NCBI GenBank assembly: GCA_963662245.2
Contig: CAXXVQ010000008.1
Coordinates: 496,001 to 560,000, forward strand
DNA from: JAFGVL01 sp963662245
GTDB lineage: Bacteria; Bacteroidota; Bacteroidia; Bacteroidales; Paludibacteraceae
Direction of reading: 5' to 3'
DNA length: 64,000 bases
The position numbers were made by a program, and so were the translations under genes. The notes below the pieces were generated by a model. It saw only the letters and a list, made by a program, of their open reading frames with translations. It did not search any database and had not been told where the DNA came from. Below, piece after piece: positions 1 to 9,653 of this stretch (the first letter of the stretch is position 1; every line of letters begins with the position of its first letter).

Positions 1-2215
1 GGTTTTCAGTGTAATATCTTAAATAATCTAAGATGATAGAAACTTCAGTTGAATCAATGTTTTTATCAGTTAAATAACTAATATCCTCAGAGAATGATTT
101 GATAAAGCTTTCGATATCATTATTATTAATCTCAAGTGCTCTTTTATAAAGACTAACAGCTTTTTTTCTATCCCCAATTGCCCAAGCTGAATGCCCTGCA
201 TTTAGGAAATCAATCCATTGTGCCTGAAACTCAATGATTTTTGTGTAGTACTTGTCCGATTGTTCTAATTTGCCAGCAAGGAATGAAGTCCAAGCAATGG
301 CACGCCAGATTTTTACATTCTCATTACTGTCGTATTCCACTTTAAAGTAATATGATAAGGCTTCATTGTACTGCTTGTTATTTAAGTAGCAGTTTCCAAT
401 CTGCATCATCAGGTTTTCATTATTTGGATAAAGTTCCTGAGCCTTTAAATAAAACTCTAACGCTTTATCATATTCTTTTAGTTGCTTGTAGCAAAACGCA
501 ATTTTTCGGATTGTCCATTTATTGTTTGGAGAGATAATGTCTGCATGCAGGTAATTCTTCAAAGCTTCCTTTATATATCCCATTTGTTGGTAACAGTACC
601 CAATTTTTTGGTAAAGCTCACTCGTTTTCTCTGTTGTTTTTTCAAGCTCTCTAAATAATTCTAAGGCTTGTTTAAAGAAGTTTTTGCGGAAATAGTATTC
701 TGCTATTTGTGAGATTTCCTCATATTCAAATCCAAGTAAGTCAAAGAACCATGTGTGGTGCATTCTTAACGAATAATGGAATGGATTCTCAAAATCATCT
801 TTATAGGTGAAAAGATTGTAGAAACGATATAAATCTTGAATATATCCGTTTGAAATAAATTCAGCAGTTTTTCCTTTTAGTAAGATGTTTTCTTCTTTCT
901 GCATGTCACGCATTTGCTCAGCTTCTGTTGTAAATGCTTTGCTCATCATTTCTCGTTGAGATTCCGGCATTTGTAGTAGGCTTAAACAGAATGAATAACG
1001 GTCGGAGTTACACATGTAGCTATTGTTCATCATTGCTGATAGAAATGCATTATCTCCATTTTTGAATAATTCAAATAGCTCAGAGTGATGGGCATCAAAC
1101 GGACGGAACCAGTTTGCAATATCATGGAAGAATCCAAAGTTCTTAAGCATAGCAAAAGTACTCATGTAAACATCAGCACCTTCCATTTGTAAGTCGCTGA
1201 ATTCTTTTAGTTTATCTGCAATTCCGCTATTTTCAAGCATCTCTTCCCATTCTGGGTTTTTTTCATCAGAATCTTCGTTCTTATTTAGAGATTCCATGTC
1301 AATCTTTTCCCTAATTTTTGGGGCTACTTTCATCATTTCAGGAAGTATCTCTTCCTGAAGTTTTTTTGTGATTTTTTCAGTTTCATTTGTTCTTGCAAAC
1401 TGAAGAATAATACGCAAAACATGTTGAGCTGTTTTGCCATTATCAAACAGAATTACTAAACGATTTCGGATATTTGGGAAGAAGCTTAATCGTGAATCAT
1501 ATTTTGCCAGAACTGGAAGTAAGCCTACTAAGGCTCTTTGTGCAACCAGTTCGTTGGAGCTATTGCATTGTTCAATTAGAAAAACCAATTTGTCTTCATC
1601 AAAGAATCTAAATAGGGAGAGGCTTATCGAAGCAATGGCTAGTGCTTTGTCTACATCAGCAATATTTTCATTTGAAACTACTTCTGTGAAAAGTTGTGAT
1701 TCTTCATCAGTATAATGTGCTGCTAACCAGCATTGTTTAAATAACTGATTTGAAAGTTCCTCATGTTTTTGTATTAATGGAAGCTTGCCTTCCGGATTTG
1801 GTTGAGTTGTTTCTACAGTTTCATGCAGACTTGTTTCAGTTTCCACTTTCTCAAGTTCAAAGCCTAAACCATGTGCATACACTTTTTTTGTATGAGGAAA
1901 AAATCTCTTTTGAGAATAAATGTAATCATGAGAATTGATTGATAGCAATTCTTCTTTAACATCTTCAGCTAGCTTAAAACAGTTTGAAATAAGGATGTTG
2001 TATACTTTCTTTTGTTCCGGATCATCAACTCCATCAACAGAATAGTTGAGCATCCAATGATAAGTCTCCTTAAGCTCTTTTGCTTTATCCAGCAATTGCC
2101 AAATAAGGACTGCGTATACGAGTTCTTCAATTTTATCTAGGAATTCTTTTACCTGCTTTTTTTCAAGTAGATGGCAAAGACTTTTGTAGGTGGATATGAT
2201 TTCTTCGTGTGTCAT
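1..2215 (-). CDS. TPR-repeat protein, 3' end cut by the window edge
   Basis: An open frame runs from an ATG at 2215 to the left edge without a stop (about 738 codons visible), so the C-terminus is missing. The N-terminal 500 residues are helical and not recognised. From about residue 525 to 700 there are at least five tetratricopeptide repeats, with typical pieces such as ELYQKIGYCYQQMGYIKEAL and IGNCYLNNKQYNEALSYY. No signal peptide or membrane segment is seen, so a cytoplasmic scaffold or protein-interaction role is likely; the partner is unknown. It starts 2 nt after the stop of the DUF3256 gene, so it is probably the third gene of the tamB operon. Large TPR proteins of this type are common in Bacteroidales, but I cannot name a function. 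Confidence 0.8.
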   Translation of the reverse strand, partial: MTHEEIISTYKSLCHLLEKKQVKEFLDKIEELVYAVLIWQLLDKAKELKETYHWMLNYSVDGVDDPEQKKVYNILISNCFKLAEDVKEELLSINSHDYIYSQKRFFPHTKKVYAHGLGFELEKVETETSLHETVETTQPNPEGKLPLIQKHEELSNQLFKQCWLAAHYTDEESQLFTEVVSNENIADVDKALAIASISLSLFRFFDEDKLVFLIEQCNSSNELVAQRALVGLLPVLAKYDSRLSFFPNIRNRLVILFDNGKTAQHVLRIILQFARTNETEKITKKLQEEILPEMMKVAPKIREKIDMESLNKNEDSDEKNPEWEEMLENSGIADKLKEFSDLQMEGADVYMSTFAMLKNFGFFHDIANWFRPFDAHHSELFELFKNGDNAFLSAMMNNSYMCNSDRYSFCLSLLQMPESQREMMSKAFTTEAEQMRDMQKEENILLKGKTAEFISNGYIQDLYRFYNLFTYKDDFENPFHYSLRMHHTWFFDLLGFEYEEISQIAEYYFRKNFFKQALELFRELEKTTEKTSELYQKIGYCYQQMGYIKEALKNYLHADIISPNNKWTIRKIAFCYKQLKEYDKALEFYLKAQELYPNNENLMMQIGNCYLNNKQYNEALSYYFKVEYDSNENVKIWRAIAWTSFLAGKLEQSDKYYTKIIEFQAQWIDFLNAGHSAWAIGDRKKAVSLYKRALEINNNDIESFIKSFSEDISYLTDKNIDSTEVSIILDYLRYYTEN

Positions 2216-2217
2216 GA

Positions 2218-2898
2218 TTAGTTTTTAGATGGTTCCCAATAGCAATCTCCCTTTCTGTAGAAGCCATTATTCCACTTATAAAGGATTTTGTCTCCTTTTA
2301 GGTATTTCTTTATGCGTTCGAAGTTTTTTTCATCAAGAAATTTCCATGAGTTTAAAGTGCATTCAATATCTGAACTTTGGTTTAGGAAAGAAGATTGAAT
2401 AAAAGTGATGTCAAATTTTTTAGCAATACTATCAGTGTTCTCTTTATCCGCATTGATTTTTGCTAAGTCAAGATAGTCTTTGATATTAGGAGAGGGCATA
2501 AGCGATTTCTCTAATAAATTCCAACCTGAGCCATAAAATCCAACATGTGAATCACATATTGGACCACAAACCGTAAATATCAACGCATAAAATTTGGCAG
2601 TGTCATTTTTTTCAAGGACTTTAAGCTCCACTTTTCCACTTTGAGAATTTTGTATTGCCATGAAATTGTTCTCTGGTGATAGTTGAAGAATATGACTTGT
2701 TCCCATAAAGCGGTTTTTTCTTTTAGAAGTAGAGTCATTTTTATAATCTTCAATAAGGTTAGCCCTGTTTTCATTACCCATGCTTAAGTAAAATTCATTA
2801 GGCATGCTTACAAAAGCCTTCTCAACCGCAGATTGTGCAAATGAAACTGTAGTAATAGCACAAAAGAACACAGAGAAAAAGATGTGTTTTGTTTTCAT
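2218..2898 (-). CDS. DUF3256-type exported protein
   Basis: 226 residues with a clear signal peptide (MKTKHIFFSVFFCAITTVSFAQ) that ends in the AQ usual for Bacteroidota signal peptidase I sites. The mature start (FVSMPNEFYLSMGNENRANL) resembles the DUF3256 family, a periplasmic family of unknown function found mainly in Bacteroidales. No catalytic motif is visible. Its ATG overlaps the tamB stop codon by one base and the TPR gene follows after 2 nt, so the three genes should be co-transcribed and translationally coupled. The link to TamB suggests an envelope role, which is inference. The family assignment is from memory of the motif and is moderate. Confidence 0.7.
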   Translation of the reverse strand: MKTKHIFFSVFFCAITTVSFAQSAVEKAFVSMPNEFYLSMGNENRANLIEDYKNDSTSKRKNRFMGTSHILQLSPENNFMAIQNSQSGKVELKVLEKNDTAKFYALIFTVCGPICDSHVGFYGSGWNLLEKSLMPSPNIKDYLDLAKINADKENTDSIAKKFDITFIQSSFLNQSSDIECTLNSWKFLDEKNFERIKKYLKGDKILYKWNNGFYRKGDCYWEPSKN

Positions 2899-5800
2899 TA
2901 TTTGACTTTGACTTTAGTTTTAGATTTATCAACAGCCTTGATTGAGTCATTCTTTTTGATGTCTCTATTGAAATAGCGTTGAGTTAATTCTTGAAAGTTA
3001 TCAAATTCTTCTCGATAAAGCAAACCTACACCTTGTGTGGTTTTTGCTGTACCCGAGACATTATAATAGTAATTGTCTGCTGAGTGTGTGTAAGCCTTAG
3101 CTCTTAGTTTACCTGATTTTGTTAGTTTGTATTCGACATCTACATCACCAATAAAGTTTGAACTAGTGGTGTTAATCATATCATTTCGGTAACCTAAATT
3201 ACTATTTATAATCAGTCTGTTGTTAGGTTGATACATAAGAGCTACTTCATATTCCCCGCCATCATTAAAGTTTTGACCGTTACTTAATCTAGCATTTATG
3301 CCGATGTTAACTTTGTTGCTTAGTTGTGACAACCAGTGGTTTAATTGTCCTGAAACGGTAGTTGTAAGCAGGGATACCATTTCTGAGTTTCTACCGCTAC
3401 TTGTTGCTTGTAAGTAGTCTGGTTTATAGAAACGGTTCATGACTAATAGGGCTAATATTTGCCTGTTCATCATTTCATCAGTATTAATAATACTCTTTAT
3501 TTGTCTTTGAACTTCTGCATTCGACGGAATTTCCATGTCAAACTGAATGTTTGGTTTAGTTAAGTCTCCTGTCAGATTCAATAAGCAGTTCACAGGCACA
3601 CTTGTTCGAGCAACCCCTTCAAGTTGTGATTCATCTAAAATGTCTAGAAGTGATACTGATGGAATTGGGTATTGTGCGTCAAGATTTATTAGTGCTACAT
3701 AAGGGTCTCCGGACCATCTAATAGTTCCACCTCTTTTTAATTTAAAGTTCTTTCTAACAACTTGTTGAAGCGTGAAAATGTACTCCCCTTCTTCTACTTC
3801 ATAACCTCCAAATAACTTTAAATTGTTATAATTATCATATTCTAGCTTAAGATTGCCATTGCCTGTCGCTTTAACCATATCTCCACCAACAGGGTCTGTG
3901 ATGATTGAAACCTCGACATCAGGTGTTGCTTCAATGAGTAGATTGAGTATAATACGGGTTTTAGTATTTGAGTCTACTTTATTTTTCTTTTTGACAGCAA
4001 TAGCTTTCTTTTCTGTTTTGTCTACAAACTGTATAAATGAATTTTCAGTAGCTTCAGCTGCTGTTTCTAAGGAGATATTGAACTTCGAATTCTCATTTGA
4101 TTTCATGTTGATATTAAAGGTTGCTTTCCCTGGGCTACCTAATATTCGAACTTTCCCTGTGCCATATACACTGCCATAAAAGGTTTCGTTATCCTTTTTT
4201 GTGGTGTTTAATCCATGTATGTTTTTGCAGTCAATAGTGAAATCATAATTCATGTTTTTAAAGTGTTCATGAGTTAGTTTTCCATTGAAAATAGCAGGCG
4301 TATTTTTGTCGTCATAAACTTTTACTTTATCAAATGAAATTGAGTTTCTTCTTATATGAACGATGTCATTAAAATGGAATCTGCTTTTTAAAATATCAAC
4401 ATCAAATTGACCATTTCGTACTGCAATATCACCTTCTAACAAGATGTGCTTTTTTAAAGAACCGAAGATTCGTAGTCGACCACTTCCAAGTCCATCAACA
4501 TTTTCAACTACTCCATTCAAATAATATCTTAAAAAACGGAGATTTAAACTGTCAGCATCAGCGTAAAAATTAAGTGAGTCATTAAGCCTGTGATATTCAC
4601 CGGCAATACTTGCAATATGTGCGTTGTTTTTTATAACTTCTCCTTTTGCAACAACTTTCTTTTCAATGTTATTCCAAGAGCTTTTTAAGGTAACATCTCC
4701 CCATACTGCATCGTAATAGCTGAAGTTTTTACCCGTAGCGTCAATGTCTAAAACCATTTTGTTAAACAAGCTACTGATTGTACATTCTCCATTAAGTAGG
4801 GCGTCAAGCTGTGGTTTTCTAACATTGGCTGCAAATAAAATGTTGCCTAGCTGGAAATCGTGTAGTGATATTTTTAATTTATCGTCAATGCTTTTTGAAC
4901 CGACTCCGTTAATTTTGACATAGTTGTCCTCATGTCTAAATGTAAAATCCTTTACTTGGATAGATTTATAGTCAGTTGTAATTAAGCTTTGTTCCAACAT
5001 CCAAGGCACATTCTTTATCCAAATTTTTGTGGGATAAATATGTATATCTGAACAAATATTATTGTCCTCATTGCGTTTGAAAATATTCAAAATATTTAGT
5101 GAGCCAGTGAATTTCTGAGGCTTATCCCATTTAAAGGACATAGAAACAGAGTCCTTATATATTCGAGAATCAAGGTTAAGCTTAGTCTTCTTATTTAAAA
5201 GGCTTTTTGTAGAGATATCTAGGGCATTTTTTTCATCACTAATACTAATTAGTGTATTGCTCAATTCTCTTTTGCCAAGTTTTAAATATGGCACATGAGC
5301 TCTTAAATGGTATTTATTCGTTTTGTCGTTATAAAATCCTGATATTTGAGTGCTGTCAGATAATGCGATGTCTTTACCGAATACCTCAAATAACTCGTTA
5401 ACATGAATTTTAGAAAACTGAAACACGAAACTATTATATTCATTGCGTTTAGTCTCAGTCTTCAAATCTGGATATGCAGATGGAATGTGTTTTTTTATAA
5501 TTTCTTTAAAATTCTTAGCTAGAGATTTGAATGTGTATTTCCCTTTTATAATTCCTTGAGCCAGATCAGAGTTTAATCGAATCGTTTTTAAAGTATCTGT
5601 AATAGTTGAGGAAACATGAATCTTGTTTATATATAATTCAGTGTTTTTGTTTTGTATTAATACACTATCAATTCTAATATTTGAGTTTCTTTGGTCAAGC
5701 CTGTTTCCTGAGAAATCAGCTTCAGCTTTTAACGCAAAATTTAAATCCGGATAATTCTTTGATAAATTTAGGTTGTGTGGATTGAAATTATCAACAATAA

Positions 5801-7355
5801 GTTGAAAGTGTGCAGAAGGCAAGGATTCGTTTAAGTTTAATAATCCATTAAACTCAATTGTTGCATTTGGGTCATTTAGAGAAATGCTTCCAATAAATTC
5901 TTTCTTCTCAAACTTACCATCTAGCAAAATATCTTTGTATTCATATTGTTTGTATTCAAAACTAGATATTGTTCCGTCTACTGTCCCTGAAGCTTGTCCT
6001 TCAGGTCTGATTGATCCTTTAGATTTAATGTTAAATGCAATTGAACCAATATCTGAACTATCACCCTTTAGTTTGCCAATCTCAAGGTGTTTTGTTTGTA
6101 GTTTACCACTGTAGTCAAATCCTTTGAAATCTGGCATTGCTTCTAACATTATATCCGTAGAAATTGAACCAATATCAGTTCTTAGATTTCCGTATGCAAC
6201 TATATTGCTTAAAAATCCAGATATGTTTCCGCTGTAGTGGATTTTACCAAGTTTATTTAGTTGTTTAGGTAATGTAATCTGTCTTCCTTGTAGGTTAGAT
6301 AGAAGTTTTTGTAGCTTAGGCTTGTCTGTTTCTAGCTGTTTAATTTTAGCGTGAACAAATGTTTCATTGATTTTTGGTAGACCAAATAAGCTCAGTTCAC
6401 CATTAAATTTAAGGGCGTCATTATAGCTGATGGTTAAATCATGAACTTTAATATTTGATAGAGATCCTTTTAAATGAGTAGATACATTGATGTTTCCATT
6501 CAATCTTTCTAACACTGGGCTAAATGCTTTTAAATCTGTAAAGTTTACAGTTGATTCTAATAATTCAATATCAGCATGGATTTTATTAATCTTTTTGAGG
6601 TTTGCAAGAGAATCATAAACGATAGAAATTGGTGCAAACTTTATTTCTGATTGAGGTAATGAGATTTCTAAATCTTTAATTGCTGCGTTTTGTTTTCCGG
6701 CTGAGATTGAGCCTGAAAAATCTTTTAATTCAAATCCAGACTTTTCTTTAAAATTAAAGAGCTTAAGTTTGGCAATTAAGGTGTCTGAATTTAATTCGTC
6801 AATTGATAGCTTAATGTTTAAATCATTTATGGCTAGATTATTTGGGTCAAGACGATCTTTTTTGAATTCTTTGGTGTAATTCTTAAAGCTAATCTGACTG
6901 TTTTTAATCGATATGTCGTTAAGTCTTAAAGTGAATTTTATTTCAGTTGGTTTATCTTGTTTAAGTGCATCAAGAATGAATTGAAGATTCAACTTTTTGT
7001 TAGAGTCAATAACAATGTCAGTCTTTAGCTCGATAAGACTTAGACTTGTACAAACGATTTCTTTTTTGACTAGAGCTTCAATGTCAAAACCAAGTTTTAT
7101 GTTTTCTAGAGATATTAGGGAATCTCCTTTCTGATCTTCAATATAAACTTCTTTTAAAGAAAGCTTATTGAAAAGTTCATAATCAACAAAACCAATTTGT
7201 ACCTTTGTCTCAAGTTTTTCGGATAGGATAGTTGCAGTCTTTTGTATTAAAAACTGTTGTACGGGTGTTGTGTTAAGAAAAGCCATGAAAACGCCGATAA
7301 GGTACATCAGCGATATGGTGAAAATCAATAATATTTTTGCAAGTCTTTTAATCAC
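2898..7355 (-). CDS. tamB: TamB-like translocation/assembly module protein (DUF490)
   Basis: A very long envelope protein (about 1485 residues from the chosen start). It has one N-terminal membrane anchor (AKILLIFTISLMYLIGVFMA), a long beta-rich repetitive body, and a C-terminal DUF490/TamB domain including GGYEVEEGEYIFTLQQVV and the RGGTIRWSGDPYVA segment. TamB proteins span the periplasm and serve outer-membrane assembly and/or lipid transport; in Bacteroidota they often work without a classical TamA. The longest open frame would begin at 7667, inside tsaD on the other strand. I instead choose the GTG at 7355, just before the membrane anchor; a TAnnTTTG-like -7 element on the minus strand at 7399-7406 fits a transcript starting downstream of the longer start. 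Start choice is uncertain by a few codons. First gene of an operon with the DUF3256 and TPR genes. Confidence 0.88.
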   Translation of the reverse strand: MIKRLAKILLIFTISLMYLIGVFMAFLNTTPVQQFLIQKTATILSEKLETKVQIGFVDYELFNKLSLKEVYIEDQKGDSLISLENIKLGFDIEALVKKEIVCTSLSLIELKTDIVIDSNKKLNLQFILDALKQDKPTEIKFTLRLNDISIKNSQISFKNYTKEFKKDRLDPNNLAINDLNIKLSIDELNSDTLIAKLKLFNFKEKSGFELKDFSGSISAGKQNAAIKDLEISLPQSEIKFAPISIVYDSLANLKKINKIHADIELLESTVNFTDLKAFSPVLERLNGNINVSTHLKGSLSNIKVHDLTISYNDALKFNGELSLFGLPKINETFVHAKIKQLETDKPKLQKLLSNLQGRQITLPKQLNKLGKIHYSGNISGFLSNIVAYGNLRTDIGSISTDIMLEAMPDFKGFDYSGKLQTKHLEIGKLKGDSSDIGSIAFNIKSKGSIRPEGQASGTVDGTISSFEYKQYEYKDILLDGKFEKKEFIGSISLNDPNATIEFNGLLNLNESLPSAHFQLIVDNFNPHNLNLSKNYPDLNFALKAEADFSGNRLDQRNSNIRIDSVLIQNKNTELYINKIHVSSTITDTLKTIRLNSDLAQGIIKGKYTFKSLAKNFKEIIKKHIPSAYPDLKTETKRNEYNSFVFQFSKIHVNELFEVFGKDIALSDSTQISGFYNDKTNKYHLRAHVPYLKLGKRELSNTLISISDEKNALDISTKSLLNKKTKLNLDSRIYKDSVSMSFKWDKPQKFTGSLNILNIFKRNEDNNICSDIHIYPTKIWIKNVPWMLEQSLITTDYKSIQVKDFTFRHEDNYVKINGVGSKSIDDKLKISLHDFQLGNILFAANVRKPQLDALLNGECTISSLFNKMVLDIDATGKNFSYYDAVWGDVTLKSSWNNIEKKVVAKGEVIKNNAHIASIAGEYHRLNDSLNFYADADSLNLRFLRYYLNGVVENVDGLGSGRLRIFGSLKKHILLEGDIAVRNGQFDVDILKSRFHFNDIVHIRRNSISFDKVKVYDDKNTPAIFNGKLTHEHFKNMNYDFTIDCKNIHGLNTTKKDNETFYGSVYGTGKVRILGSPGKATFNINMKSNENSKFNISLETAAEATENSFIQFVDKTEKKAIAVKKKNKVDSNTKTRIILNLLIEATPDVEVSIITDPVGGDMVKATGNGNLKLEYDNYNNLKLFGGYEVEEGEYIFTLQQVVRKNFKLKRGGTIRWSGDPYVALINLDAQYPIPSVSLLDILDESQLEGVARTSVPVNCLLNLTGDLTKPNIQFDMEIPSNAEVQRQIKSIINTDEMMNRQILALLVMNRFYKPDYLQATSSGRNSEMVSLLTTTVSGQLNHWLSQLSNKVNIGINARLSNGQNFNDGGEYEVALMYQPNNRLIINSNLGYRNDMINTTSSNFIGDVDVEYKLTKSGKLRAKAYTHSADNYYYNVSGTAKTTQGVGLLYREEFDNFQELTQRYFNRDIKKNDSIKAVDKSKTKVKVK

Positions 7356-7501
7356 CCCGTGAAATAATTGAATGTTATTTTTCCTGAAAAGCAGGATACA
7401 AAAATAATTAAACAAATTGTCTTTATAGCCTTTAGATATTAAGAATTTAACAGATAAGACTGTCTTCTTGATATTTTGAAGATGATAACAAAAAATAAAC
7501 C

Positions 7502-8533
7502 ATGATTTCAGATAAAAAAGATGTTTATATTTTAGCGATAGAGTCATCCTGTGATGATACTTCTGCAGCGGTTTGTTGTAACACAAAATTATTGTCAAAT
7601 GTAGTTGCAAGTCAGAAGGTGCATGAGCAATACGGTGGCGTAGTGCCGGAGTTAGCTTCAAGGGCACATCAGCAAAATATCATCCCTGTAGTTGACCAAG
7701 CCTTAAAGCAAGCTGGGATTGAAAAGTCTCAGTTAGATGCGATAGCATTTACACGAGGTCCCGGGTTAATGGGTTCTTTGCTTGTTGGAACATCTTTTGC
7801 TAAAGGATTATCACAAGCCTTAAACTTGCCTTTGATTGATGTAAATCATTTGCAGGCGCATGTTATGGCAAATTTTATTGAGGAAGAAGGAGCTGAGAAT
7901 CAACATCCGGAGTTCCCATTTCTTTGTTTACTAGTTTCAGGGGGTAATTCTCAAATAATTTTGATGAAAAGCCCAAGTGATATGGAAATAATCGGGCAGA
8001 CAATTGATGATGCCGCAGGAGAAGCTTTTGATAAATGTGCAAAGGTGATGGAATTGCCATATCCTGGTGGTCCTCATGTAGATAAGTTGGCTCAAGCAGG
8101 TGATGGAAATTCTTTTAAACTCAATAAACCGCATATAGAAGGATTTAATTATAGTTTTAGTGGATTGAAAACATCTTTTCTTTATTTATTGCGTGATGAA
8201 TTGAAAAAAAATGAGAACTTTGTAGCTGAAAATAAAGCAGACTTATGTGCGTCTTTGCAGTCAACCATTATTGATATTTTAATGGATAAGTTTAAAAAGG
8301 CAGCAAAGGCATATAATATCACTGAGGTGGCTTTAGCAGGAGGGGTATCCGCAAATTCTGGTTTGCGAAGTGCATTCTTACAATACGCGAAAAACACAAA
8401 TAAGAAAGCATATATTCCTCGCTTAGCTTTTACTATGGATAATGCGGCAATGATAGCTGTTTCGGCTTATTTTAAGTATGAAAAAGGTGAGTTTTGTGAT
8501 GTATCACTTCCACCTTTTGCACGAATGGAATAG
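7502..8533 (+). CDS. tsaD: tRNA N6-adenosine threonylcarbamoyltransferase
   Basis: 343 residues, the normal length for TsaD/Kae1/YgjD. It transfers the threonylcarbamoyl group to A37 of ANN-decoding tRNAs together with TsaB and TsaE. Visible signatures are the N-terminal ASKHA-fold strand AIESSCDDTSAAV, the metal-binding HLQAH motif near residue 118, the phosphate loop LLVSGGNSQI, and the C-terminal ALAGGVSANSGLR. The ATG at 7502 is the only good start. It is divergent from tamB, an arrangement I recall as common in Bacteroidales. The exosortase-type gene follows 30 nt downstream on the same strand and may be co-transcribed. Confidence 0.97.
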   Translation: MISDKKDVYILAIESSCDDTSAAVCCNTKLLSNVVASQKVHEQYGGVVPELASRAHQQNIIPVVDQALKQAGIEKSQLDAIAFTRGPGLMGSLLVGTSFAKGLSQALNLPLIDVNHLQAHVMANFIEEEGAENQHPEFPFLCLLVSGGNSQIILMKSPSDMEIIGQTIDDAAGEAFDKCAKVMELPYPGGPHVDKLAQAGDGNSFKLNKPHIEGFNYSFSGLKTSFLYLLRDELKKNENFVAENKADLCASLQSTIIDILMDKFKKAAKAYNITEVALAGGVSANSGLRSAFLQYAKNTNKKAYIPRLAFTMDNAAMIAVSAYFKYEKGEFCDVSLPPFARME

Positions 8534-8563
8534 TTTTTTTACTCAAAGTATACGCAAATATTG

Positions 8564-9175
8564 ATGCAAAAGCTGAAAGACCTCTGGGCAAAGTTGTCTC
8601 CAGTACACTCTGTCTTGATTTTTACACTTGTTCTATTTGTTGCCAATGGTATATGGAAATTATCCATTTATGGTGATGAATGTGGATCTCAAGTCCTGTT
8701 GTTTAACCAATGGGATATCTCAAAACCTTTTAATCTAATGGTGGTGAACACCACTAATGCTACACGCTCATTATTGGACTTTTTAGGGTTCAATATTAAT
8801 CATTATGGTATTAATGATATCTGTTTCTACAATGGGCATAGAATTTGTGTAGTGTGGGGGTGTACTCCAATAAAGCAATCCTTTATTTTTTTCTGTATCA
8901 TGGCAGTGACACCAGGGCCATGGCGCAAGAAATTATGGTATATTCCATTAGGGTTGGTTTTGGTGTATTTGTTTAATATTCTTAGGATTACAATTATATC
9001 AATGGTGGTTGAGGAGCATCCTGAATATTTTGAATTGATGCATGAAAAAATAATGAAATATGTTTTTTATGCGTTTATATTTATGATATGGGTTTATTGG
9101 GAAGAGAAGATTAATAAAAAATCGAAGCCAATTGTCCCTGAGCATTTTGATAAAATGGAAGAAGACTTGTATTAA
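8564..9175 (+). CDS. Exosortase/archaeosortase-family membrane protein
   Basis: 203 residues with several hydrophobic segments. The three conserved exosortase active-site positions can be placed: Cys in VVWGCTPIKQSFIF, Arg in LFNILRITIISM and His in LMHEKIMKYVF, each at or near a membrane boundary. The family are integral-membrane cysteine transpeptidases that process C-terminal sorting tails (such as PEP-CTERM) and attach proteins to the cell surface. No recognisable substrate with such a tail occurs in this window. The frame begins with TTG at 8561, but the ATG at 8564 is preferred. The short membrane protein just downstream may be its partner. It resembles the Bacteroidota exosortases, but I cannot assign a numbered subtype. 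Confidence 0.85.
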   Translation: MQKLKDLWAKLSPVHSVLIFTLVLFVANGIWKLSIYGDECGSQVLLFNQWDISKPFNLMVVNTTNATRSLLDFLGFNINHYGINDICFYNGHRICVVWGCTPIKQSFIFFCIMAVTPGPWRKKLWYIPLGLVLVYLFNILRITIISMVVEEHPEYFELMHEKIMKYVFYAFIFMIWVYWEEKINKKSKPIVPEHFDKMEEDLY

Positions 9176-9217
9176 GACTATAATTATATAAAGCTAGAAA
9201 CCCCAAATTTATTTTTT

Positions 9218-9430
9218 ATGAGAATTGTATTTATACTCCTTGCTATTGCTTGTTTTGTGTTTTCAGTATTGAATTTTACAAATTTTTTCCATTTGCCAGA
9301 AAATAATATTCTTTATGCAAGTTTATTATTTATGACAGGAATTGTTTTTATCGCAGTTCAAGATTATTTCTTTTATAGAATGATGAAGGAGAAATGTGAT
9401 GAAAAAGAGAAAGTAAAAAAGGTTAAATAG
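9218..9430 (+). CDS. Small two-helix membrane protein downstream of the exosortase
   Basis: 70 residues with two predicted membrane helices (FILLAIACFVFSVLNF and ILYASLLFMTGIVFIAV) and a strongly basic C-terminal tail. It lies 42 nt after the exosortase stop and ends just before a strong terminator, so the two form a unit with or without tsaD. Several Bacteroidota exosortases have a small membrane-protein companion; this could be such a companion, but it is shorter than the exosortase-F-associated family I know. Function unknown. Confidence 0.7.
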   Translation: MRIVFILLAIACFVFSVLNFTNFFHLPENNILYASLLFMTGIVFIAVQDYFFYRMMKEKCDEKEKVKKVK

Positions 9431-9460
9431 AAATTGTATTTAATCTTAGAAGACAGTTTA

Positions 9461-9497
9461 AGGCTCAGTTTCTATATTAAGAAACTGAGCCTTTTTT
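9461..9497 (+). terminator. Intrinsic terminator after the exosortase unit
   Basis: A perfect 13-bp stem (AGGCTCAGTTTCT / AGAAACTGAGCCT) with a 6-nt loop, running into a T tract at 9491-9497. It ends the tsaD-exosortase-small membrane protein unit on the plus strand. Confidence 0.9.
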
Positions 9498-9523
9498 ATG
9501 CTGTCATTAAGATGTGTAGTTTA

Positions 9524-9552
9524 TTGTTTTCTATAAAATATTTTTACCTTTG
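9524..9552 (+). promoter_or_regulatory. Bacteroidota-type promoter of pgk
   Basis: A -33 TTG at 9524-9526 and TACCTTTG at 9545-9552, 18 nt apart, match the Bacteroidota pattern of TTTG plus TAnnTTTG. A start near 9560 would give pgk a 5' leader of about 95 nt with no obvious strong structure. Confidence 0.6.
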
Positions 9553-9653
9553 TACACCTTGCTATCATAATGGTTTAGCATGTGGATTTTGTATGTAAAT
9601 ATTTAGAGATAATTACTGTTTTTAAAAACTATTAATCATAAATTATAAAAGAG

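Noticed and set aside
7356..7667. Extended N-terminus for TamB that would overlap the start of tsaD
   Set aside because: The extra 104 residues are not protein-like for the family and lie over tsaD; a promoter-like element lies between. The GTG at 7355 just before the membrane anchor is more plausible.
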